Assembly: GCA_964023275.1 (NCBI GenBank) | Contig: OZ029919.1 | Span: 35,007,865 to 35,071,864 of the forward strand | Direction: 5' to 3' | DNA from: Norana najaformis | Lineage: Eukaryota > Annelida > Clitellata > Crassiclitellata > Hormogastridae | DNA length: 64,000 nt | Position numbers and translations under genes: made by a program | Shown here: positions 58,701-64,000 of the stretch, in pieces | Layout of the letters: the number at the start of each line of letters is the position of its first letter | Position numbering within the stretch: the first letter of the stretch is position 1 | The notes under the pieces: generated by a model | Told to the model about the DNA's origin: nothing | What the model saw: only the letters and a program-made list of their open reading frames with translations | Database searches by the model: none

Positions 58701-59948
58701 GTTTGATGCTGTTGCTAAATTGATTTCTTAAGGTCTACTTCATCTGGGTGACAGCCAGCCAGAAGCATTACGAGTGGCTCATCGACATCTTGCATAACCT
58801 GGAACAAGTCGACAAGAAGGAAGTCGTAGAAACTCACATCTTCATCACGCAACTCTTCAGTCAGTTTGATCTGCGCTCTACAATGTTGGTCAGTCTTCCA
58901 TCTGTCGTTTACATTACATCACTCCTAATCAAATCTAATCATACGACTTTTTTAGTGCGATTATCAAAATGCAGGCAGTGGTCGCTCGACATGAAACCTT
59001 CATCAGACTTGTGATCCAATGGAGAACTCCATTTAAAATCAAATCTACAACTCATCTTTTGAATCAGACTCACTAGGTCAGCAATTTTAAACAAAACTTC
59101 TTCAGGACTTCTCTTCAGAAGCACTTGACTTGAAATTGAGTTAAAAACAAAAGTTAGTGTAAAGGTATTTGCTCAATTTTAAGTCATTTCTCAGCTAAAG
59201 AAATGTCAAATGCTGTCGTAGAACTGCACCAAGTCCACGTAGAATGCATCTCATAAATTCCAGTTACAAAACACCAGACTGGATCTCATCTGATGCTGTG
59301 GTTGTTCGTTTTGTTTTAGTACATCTGCGAGGAACATTTCCAACGAATGGCCGGTCGAAGCATCTTCACCGGACTCAAAGCCAAGACGCATTTTGGACGA
59401 CCAAACTTTGAGAAAGTCCTTGATGCAGTCAACGCCAAACACCCAAGAGTAAGCAACAACACATACACACACAACAACATACAAGGACAATCCATTCTAC
59501 TCAGTCCTGATTTTGGGAATTGAATCTGGTGCCTCAGTAAGAAAAGCAAGCATGCAACAAGACTTGCAGCTTCTGAGTTTAATGCAGTGCTTTCAAAGAA
59601 GTAAGACACTATTGCTTGTGGTTCGCTTGTCCTCAGTAAACAAGATTCTCTTTATGCATAAAGTATGCACCCTACCATTTGTTCGACTCCATTGCAAACA
59701 AGTGGAAAAGCAGGCATACTGTATTTAGACTAATTTCTGCTTCACCAACATTTAAGGACTCCAGAATAGTCTGTTGAATCTTGCATGATTGTTTACGATA
59801 ACAAAATCTGGATGAATTTCAGGTGAGAAAGGTCGGTGTGTTCAGCTGTGGACCTCCTGGTTTGACGAAGGGAGTTCAAAACGCTTGCTTCGAAGCAACC
59901 AGTAGAAACACCAAAACCACGTTTGAACACCACTTTGAAAACTTCTAG
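40750..59948 (+). CDS. DUOX: Dual oxidase (DUOX), complete, 33 exons, about 1507 aa
   Basis: Exons: 40750-40804, 41367-41438, 42219-42380, 42962-43149, 43508-43715, 44233-44399, 44739-44799, 45361-45457, 45750-45825, 46179-46275, 46643-46815, 47500-47678, 48235-48353, 48833-48970, 49318-49440, 49736-49941, 50408-50593, 51445-51528, 51879-52014, 52328-52421, 52930-53105, 53618-53660, 53958-54157, 54744-54974, 55528-55618, 55734-55757, 55946-55995, 56395-56676, 57485-57714, 58119-58283, 58733-58888, 59320-59448, 59823-59948 (TAG). All phases agree (4524 nt). Order: signal peptide [18 protein letters not shown]; peroxidase-homology ectodomain opening with RYDGWYNN; first membrane helix; intracellular PH-like region; two EF-hands; haem-binding membrane domain; FAD/NADPH domain ending FENF. 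DUOX passes electrons from NADPH to oxygen and releases hydrogen peroxide outside the cell under calcium control. Length and order are normal for the family. No DUOXA gene is visible nearby. Confidence 0.97.
41367..48353 (+). CDS. DUOX: DUOX exons 2-13: extracellular peroxidase-homology domain
   Basis: These exons encode residues about 19-551. Family landmarks in order: RYDGWYNN (exon 2); NPRLISNRV and the [10 protein letters not shown] block (exons 3-4); [13 protein letters not shown] (exon 5); [20 protein letters not shown] (exon 6), the proximal-His region; NVIMYEWLP (exon 7); VPPGLYLR (exon 8); IRLCNSYW (exon 9); VVDDLRG-type segment and [12 protein letters not shown] (exons 10-11); [10 protein letters not shown] (exon 12). 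In [10 protein letters not shown] the positions of the distal Asp and His of true animal peroxidases (GQxxDHD) are Ala and Tyr, as expected for DUOX domains that lack a normal peroxidase active site. Exon 11 has two usable donors: 46816 (chosen, ungapped with relatives by eye) and 46840 (adds eight residues). Confidence 0.93.
41458..41632 (+). repeat. Purine-only (GAGGA)n tract in DUOX intron 2
   Basis: About 175 bp almost entirely G and A, starting 20 bp after the exon 2 donor. A second GGA run lies at 46098-46142 before exon 10. Confidence 0.9.
42800..42945 (+). repeat. 57-bp tandem repeat before DUOX exon 4
   Basis: AAACTGGGTCATGTCAAGAG and the neighbouring GGTCTTA(T/C)TCATCTCTGT recur at 42821, 42878 and 42935. 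About 2.5 copies, ending within 20 bp of the exon 4 acceptor. Confidence 0.85.
43312..43440 (-). mobile_element. SINE family B, 3' half, in DUOX intron 4
   Basis: Reverse complement of the 3' half: TCTATAGCGACCATGTGGCC, GATGAGATCCTTCACCACCG, TTTGAATGGGCGCC. Confidence 0.7.
44400..44610 (+). repeat. Degenerate short tandem repeat in DUOX intron 6
   Basis: Imperfect units of about 28-32 bp built on TGGTTTCTGGGTCAGGTTA start right at the exon 6 donor. Confidence 0.6.
45173..45245 (-). mobile_element. SINE family A remnant in DUOX intron 7
   Basis: Short diverged match: TTGACTGAGCGCCTATGAAC, GCTTTCTTTGGGTGCTG and AAATCTTGAGATTATGAT. Confidence 0.45.
46971..47105 (+). mobile_element. SINE family B, 3' half, in DUOX intron 11
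   Basis: Starts at GGGACCTTACATGGCGTGG and runs to the CATTTACATTTACATG tail. Lies just downstream of exon 11. Confidence 0.65.
47205..47305 (+). mobile_element. Family C tail fragment in DUOX intron 11
   Basis: TTTCGCTCGAAGCAACCATC, GTTGATGCCTTGTG, then a diverged GGCACTGTGGTAGACATTG terminus. Confidence 0.5.
49988..50230 (-). mobile_element. tRNA-headed SINE family B in DUOX intron 16
   Basis: Reverse complement of the whole element, ending at the tRNA-like head (GTTAACCAATGTAGCT on the plus strand) with B-box-like GGGTTGCAAACCGG. It fills half of the 466-bp intron. Confidence 0.75.
50680..50872 (+). repeat. Degenerate tandem repeat in DUOX intron 17
   Basis: Units built on TAGGCATTTAGCTTATCTTAC recur imperfectly. 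Confidence 0.55.
51284..51456 (+). repeat. 46-bp tandem repeat spanning a DUOX 3' splice site
   Basis: TTGTAGGC(T/G/A)CATAATG occurs at 51301, 51347, 51393 and 51439, exactly 46 bp apart. The last copy is the true acceptor and first codons of DUOX exon 18 (51445). The repeat unit therefore contains both the acceptor and the exon's first dozen bases. Confidence 0.95.
51545..51860 (-). mobile_element. LINE-like 3' end (family C) in DUOX intron 18
   Basis: Reverse complement of the 28.9-kb unit: TCCAAAGCTTTGGAGGAATT, GTTTATCCACTGTAGCCTGA, CTTGAAGCGACCATCGACTG, GGCGCTATAGAAGTG. It fills almost the whole intron. Confidence 0.55.
51879..53105 (+). CDS. DUOX: DUOX exons 19-21: calcium-binding EF-hand module
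   Basis: Exon 19 carries a canonical EF-hand loop [12 protein letters not shown] (residues about 821-832). Exon 20 carries a second canonical loop [12 protein letters not shown] (857-868). Both keep acidic or oxygen-bearing residues at loop positions 1, 3, 5, 9 and a Glu at 12, so both should bind calcium. Exon 21 encodes the following helical segment ([13 protein letters not shown], then [10 protein letters not shown]). This is the cytosolic switch by which calcium activates electron transfer in DUOX enzymes. Confidence 0.95.
52517..52688 (+). mobile_element. SINE family A, diverged copy in DUOX intron 20
   Basis: Retains CTCGAGACTTCTACAGCGC, a GGGAACCAGC block and a shortened centre. Older than the 13.5-kb copy by divergence. 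Confidence 0.6.
53958..56676 (+). CDS. DUOX: DUOX exons 23-28: haem-binding transmembrane domain
   Basis: Six hydrophobic segments are encoded here, beginning with [19 protein letters not shown]. Histidines sit at the positions expected for the two stacked haems of ferric-reductase-like NOX/DUOX domains: [11 protein letters not shown] (exon 24) with VLHIIGYCF (exons 24-25), and [20 protein letters not shown] (exon 28). Exon 26 is a 24-nt microexon (55734-55757) between TATCTTC-type frames that close correctly only with acceptor CAGAG|TGCTGC. The block ends with [20 protein letters not shown], the start of the FAD-binding region. Confidence 0.95.
57485..59948 (+). CDS. DUOX: DUOX exons 29-33: FAD- and NADPH-binding domain
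   Basis: [11 protein letters not shown] and [13 protein letters not shown] (exon 29) form the FAD site; the usual HPFT is HSLT here, a change confined to second and third positions. [13 protein letters not shown] follows. Exon 30 has DGPFGAG and the pyridine-nucleotide motif [13 protein letters not shown]. Exons 31-33 contain [24 protein letters not shown] and the C-terminal FSCGPPGL motif, ending in the family's conserved aromatic tail FENF. All catalytic motifs are intact, so the gene looks functional. Confidence 0.96.
57770..57952 (-). mobile_element. SINE family A fragment in DUOX intron 29
   Basis: Begins about 55 bp past the exon 29 donor. Carries GGATCTTAACCTGGAACCG, GCGCCTGTGAACAAGCTGGT and GTAGAAATCTTGAG; diverged. 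Confidence 0.6.
58490..58592 (+). mobile_element. Family C tail fragment in DUOX intron 30
   Basis: GTGACCATCAGTTGATGCC, GGCGCAACAGAAGTTTCC, then a GATTAGATTAGATT run. Confidence 0.5.
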
Positions 59949-60612
59949 GAAACCGCCTATTAACACTGCTTTCACATATGTTAAACAAACTTGGTGAAAA
60001 TATATCATGCCGTGCCAAGTGACAAGCCAAAACAATTCATGTACCATGCATAAAGATTTTGCTTGTTCGAAAATGCTGCCATATTATAGCAGGTGTTTAT
60101 ATAACCAGTTGATAGAAACTTCCGGAGAACAGTAAATTTGTACACAAATATCAAAAGATGAATTCGTATACAGAGCGCAAATCAGTTGCATGATGAAAGT
60201 TTTGTAATCTGAAGCAATTTCATTGCAATTTTAATTCTGCAGTCAACTAATTTGAATTTATTTAAATAGGCGATTGCAACTGGGACAAAATGGGAAAATA
60301 GAAATAACCAATTTCTTAAAAGGCATTGTTATGTAAAACTGTTGTTTACAGCATCAAGGTGGTGAACAACCTAACCTGATAAATTCATTGAAAAAATGAG
60401 CAGGGTTGAGGCCATACAGTTGCTATAGAAAAACGTGTACATTTACATTTAACATTTTCTCATTTTACAAACTGTTGATTTTGATGGTCTAAAAGGCATT
60501 TCATATCGGTCCAGATTCGTGTAGATAATCTACGTAGTCATTCATTGCTGTCTTCTTTCCCAGAAACCCTCACTTTCAATCTTGTTAACACGTAACACAA
60601 CACGTCTCCTGA
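59949..60612. other. Convergent 3' region of DUOX and RHNO1
   Basis: Both 3' UTRs must end in or overlap within 664 bp. No plus-strand AATAAA is evident. A minus-strand AATAAA-type signal (TTTATT on plus, near 60256) could serve RHNO1. A SINE B fragment lies at 60356-60450. Confidence 0.5.
60356..60450 (+). mobile_element. SINE family B 3' fragment between DUOX and RHNO1
   Basis: GATAAATTCATTG, GAGCAGGGTTGAGGCCATAC and the GTGTACATTTACATTTAAC tail identify it. Confidence 0.6.
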
Positions 60613-62155
60613 TCAAAGACATCCCTTCAGTTGCTTCTGGCGGTATGTCAATCCATGATAAGAAAGTGGAGTTTCTTTAACCAGAATGTTCGACTCCTTC
60701 ATTGGAGGTGGTGGCGTTTCGATGGTTACTGTAGACAGAATTTGGCGTGGTAACCACAGCAATGGCTGACAACCGGGAACTGTTATTTTGGTACCTGCAT
60801 TTGGCGATTCGTGGCATTTTTTTGCCCGAACAGTCTCATTCTTTGAAATATCCAGAGTGTCGTCTAGTAAGAGAGACCCATCCTGCTGTAAGAGCATACT
60901 TCCGTCGAGTAGATTAATGTGTGGCAAACAGCCAACAAAGACTGAGTCTTCTTTTGACTCAAATGACAAATGCCTAAGAGACACGTCATTGGAAATAGGT
61001 GGCGCTACTGGCGTATTTACTTCTAACACAGCTCTCTCGGCAACTGTTTCAGACAAAGGCAAGTGCTCAGCACTTTTCAAACTATTGCTGCAGCCCATTT
61101 TATCTGTTGTCATCTGAAAAAGGCGTCTGGATAAGTTCTGCTTAAATGTGCTGTCTTTTGCTGATGGCGGAGTGGTTTTGTGTTCTACATTGTTTGGTGG
61201 AAGGTCGTTCTTCGCTTGACTGTCGTCTGGTGTTCGCACATGCAAATGTTTCCCAATCAGCATAATATCTGCAAAAAAAATCTCTGTGGATTGGTTGTCA
61301 TCTGCTCCATCATCCTCTCTTCGACTCGTTTGCAGTGGTGCTGATCTTCTCTGGTGATCTTCCCGAGCATCGGCCAAGCGATCGCATTCACCATTAGATG
61401 TTGACTCCTCGTCTGAACTTTTTCTCACAACTTCAGATAATCCAGTAAGAACAAACTTGAGCGGTCTGAACGTCAGCCGGTGCCTGCATCGTGACTTGGG
61501 GCCTTGCTCTGCATTGGTGAATCTGCCAACAATAGAGGAGGAGTTGAGGGATGGTGCTCTGCCATGGCCCTCTGGTGCCTGGCGACGAACTCTGCGTCTA
61601 ATGGTTTCTCCCCTCAGTAACTTTCCTTCGAACTGAGGCGAAACCTAAAACGCAGACAGTAAGTGCTTCCGTCAAATCCATTACTGGTGAAAAAACAACT
61701 GAGTCATACATTCTGAATGTTCACATCAACCGGACACATTTCGCCTTGACACTCATTCAAAACAAGCAACATCAGGAAAGGCTCTTGCCCAGGAAATCTA
61801 TTCTAGTGTAATTACTTTTATAGTGCCGTTATCATAATTCACAAACATCAACTGAAAACCATTCTAGAGAAACCTGTACAGACTCTTTCCAAAAAGTTCG
61901 TAAGTGTATGACGTTAAAAATTAAAAAAAAACAGGTTCGACATCTTGACTAATTATTCTAGTCGGTCTCAGTCGAGTTTCAAGAAGCCGTACGAACCCAT
62001 GAAGAGGCAATCTGCTCAACTGGGACAGTGTCTGCGGTGATTGGATAGATGCTGCCGTGGACAGGCGTCGGTAGGTCGCGCGGAGCATTCAGTGGGCTTT
62101 CGGCGAAGACCAGCGGTCGCTTCTTGGCCGACCGCTTCGCCCGTCTTCTTGGCAT
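60613..62155 (-). CDS. RHNO1: RHNO1 (RHINO), 9-1-1 clamp-interacting nuclear protein, about 396 aa, 2 exons
   Basis: Exon 1 is 62155-61997 and exon 2 is 61644-60613 (TAG-side stop at 60613). The phase-0 junction creates SSWVSPQFE at residues about 52-59; human RHNO1 has a near-identical SWVSPDF at the same distance from the start, the segment that binds the RAD9-HUS1-RAD1 clamp. The N-terminus MPRRRAKRSAKKRPLVF matches the basic start plus LLF motif of the family. The C-terminus NILVKETPLSYHGLTYRQ matches the conserved VKDTP...YG end. RHNO1 supports ATR-CHK1 signalling with TOPBP1 and polymerase-theta-mediated end joining. At about 396 residues it is far longer than the roughly 240-residue vertebrate protein; the extra length is low-complexity middle sequence. 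It is convergent with DUOX, 664 bp between stops. Family recalled from memory, not searched. Confidence 0.8.
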
Positions 62156-64000
62156 ACCCTTAACAATGCCCAATTCATCGTCATCATATGTAATCGCATA
62201 AATGTGTAAATATATTTTTCGAAATGACTATCGTAAATATTAGCAGCACTATTTATTTAAAACGCCGTCGTTTTAAACATTTTCATCTCAAATGGAATTT
62301 TGAACTCGCGGGTTTGTTCTCACGAAATAGCCTCGCTTCTAAACAAACTAAAAGCTAAACTAATCATTAACACCATATTGTAAGATATAACGACGCTATA
62401 TATAAACTAATTATTTTTTAATATGTGAACAAGTGTTGTTTAGAATATAATTATTTAAATTGAATTAATTATACGTATTACTGACTGCATTCAGGAAAGT
62501 ATTGATAATCTAAGGTCATTGCGACTACGGTAGCAAGTTAGTAAGTATGCAGGTTTCAATTGCTTATTTAATCGTAATCTCGAGATTTCTACAGCGCCTA
62601 ACGAAAGCTAAGTTGCGGGAACCAGCTTATTCACAGGCGCTCAGTCAAAACAAAATCGCTAGGCAAAAGGGTTCGGTTCCAGGTCAAGATCCAGGAGTCA
62701 GACAGTCGGACGGCTACGGTGGATGATGTTTGAAATTGAAGGGAGAAGAGCGATAAGGGGAAGAATCAGGATAAGATTTTTGGAAAAGAAGTGTTTTCAG
62801 TCTTGAGTGAAAGACCTGCGCAGAAACTGAAAGAGGTGAAGTGTTGGTGGGTTCGTACGATTGACCAGAGAACTGTCGCAATTCTGGCGGGAGTTTATTC
62901 CAAAGGGGTGGTGCAGCTATGGCTATGGAGCGATTTCCAAATTTTAAAACTTGTATGGTTTAATGTTATAAATTAGCCATTCTCTGCTTACGGATTGAAT
63001 AGACGATGAAGTGCATTTCAAATAACATCTTGTAATAATAATAGCCTCTGTATTACCCTAATCTTAAAAGTTTATAAAAAGATAAGATGTAAATACAAAT
63101 CTCCCAAATTCAGCGCCACAAGTAGCGTCAGAGAGACCAGCTTACTTATCGACGCTATAGCAAAATTAAGTCCGCAAGAGCCAGTTTATTTGGTCAATTT
63201 CGGTGTCAGGTCAGAATCAAATGGGGTCAAGCCGGCGAGACAGCATGGGATATGTTGGAAATCGTCCTGGGCGGTTGGATAGTGAACAGCTGGCGAATGC
63301 AAGAGGATTGCAGTTTGAATGGCGCTGAAAGTAACAGCTAAATTTTATAGTGGATGCGCCGAAGGGATATTAAGCCAGTGAAATGATTTGAGCTCTAGGG
63401 TTACGCGGTGATGTTTAGGAGTTTTGGTAACTGCATTCATGAGCTTTCATGCCCTATTTTCATGTAGTCCGAGTGAAAAGAACGGGTTTTCTTTTCTTCT
63501 GCACTGCATTCAGTTTCACAAAACAAACCAGGACTTGAACTTGGGCCACGACAGTGAAAGGAATTGTATGCACACATGTACGTACGTATGTATAATTATA
63601 CTATATGTATATACCTGTTTATATAGCGCCTTTCGTGAAACTATAAAGCGCGACTTCTGCTCTTTTAACTACAAGCTTTGTTTTTTTTTAAATTAACATG
63701 AAAGAAAAAATGAATGAACAAACAAATGATCCATTCATTCATTAATTCATTCACTGAGTGAACAAATCAATTTTCTTTTACATTACACGAATTGCTGTTA
63801 CAACCTGCAAGTGATATTCAAGGAAAAGACCAGATTTTCGGAAAACCAAAATGAAGTCATTTATTTTTAGATGGTGATGAAAGCAGTTACTGCAGAAACA
63901 AGTTTCAACTCTTCAACAATAAAACAGTCGTAAAAACACCAACTGAACGCCTTAATAACAACATATCCTTGACAAGAATGCAACTGAATAAAACAATAGA
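62156..64000. other. RHNO1 upstream region and right-edge spacer
   Basis: 62160-62560 is AT-rich and probably holds the RHNO1 promoter. A full SINE A copy follows, then the 63105-63235 unit shared with 36160-36290 (GTCCGCAAGAGCCAG, GAGAGACCAGCTT). No exon of a neighbouring gene is recognised. Confidence 0.5.
62567..62898 (+). mobile_element. SINE family A, full-length copy
   Basis: Matches the 13.5-kb copy with only scattered substitutions and one short deletion near 62760. High identity implies recent spread. Confidence 0.8.

Overview
The window is metazoan nuclear DNA. Genes are split into many short exons with GT-AG introns, introns and spacers are full of SINE/LINE-like repeats and microsatellites, and the proteins are animal ones. 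Several interspersed repeat families end in a GCGCTATA-type tail and there is a tRNA-headed SINE, which fits a marine invertebrate, but the sequence does not let me name the phylum. All exon models were read by eye: reading frame, splice phase and GT/AG boundaries were made to agree exon by exon, and the summed CDS lengths are multiples of three.

Layout, left to right. (1) 785-10270, minus: 5' part of a small gene (three exons, introns of 4.3 and 4.8 kb) resembling the ciliogenesis factor CATIP; it runs off the left edge. (2) 10.3-18.6 kb: repeat-rich spacer with a 617-bp hAT-like non-autonomous transposon (perfect 8-bp target duplication) and copies of two SINE families. (3) 18653-33141, minus: a 21-exon gene for an ankyrin-repeat protein of about 1175 residues that I cannot assign to a named family; one intron holds a 1.1-kb, 27-bp-unit minisatellite. 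(4) 33.1-40.7 kb: spacer of decayed transposon genes and nested SINEs. (5) 40750-59948, plus: a complete 33-exon dual oxidase (DUOX), about 1507 residues, with signal peptide, peroxidase-homology ectodomain, two EF-hands, six-helix haem domain and FAD/NADPH domain. (6) 60613-62155, minus: a two-exon gene that I identify as RHNO1 (9-1-1 clamp-interacting protein), convergent with DUOX. (7) 62.2-64.0 kb: repeats.

The genes do not form an obvious pathway: DUOX makes extracellular hydrogen peroxide, RHNO1 acts in nuclear ATR-checkpoint signalling and double-strand-break repair, CATIP is tied to actin and cilia. Neighbourhood here is chromosomal, not operonic. No DUOXA (DUOX maturation factor) and no FOXM1 (head-to-head neighbour of RHNO1 in vertebrates) is visible. 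The most interesting structures are a tandem repeat that multiplies a DUOX 3' splice site, a minisatellite lying in frame with an ankyrin-gene exon, a transposon-in-SINE insertion with intact target duplication, and an unusually long invertebrate RHNO1.
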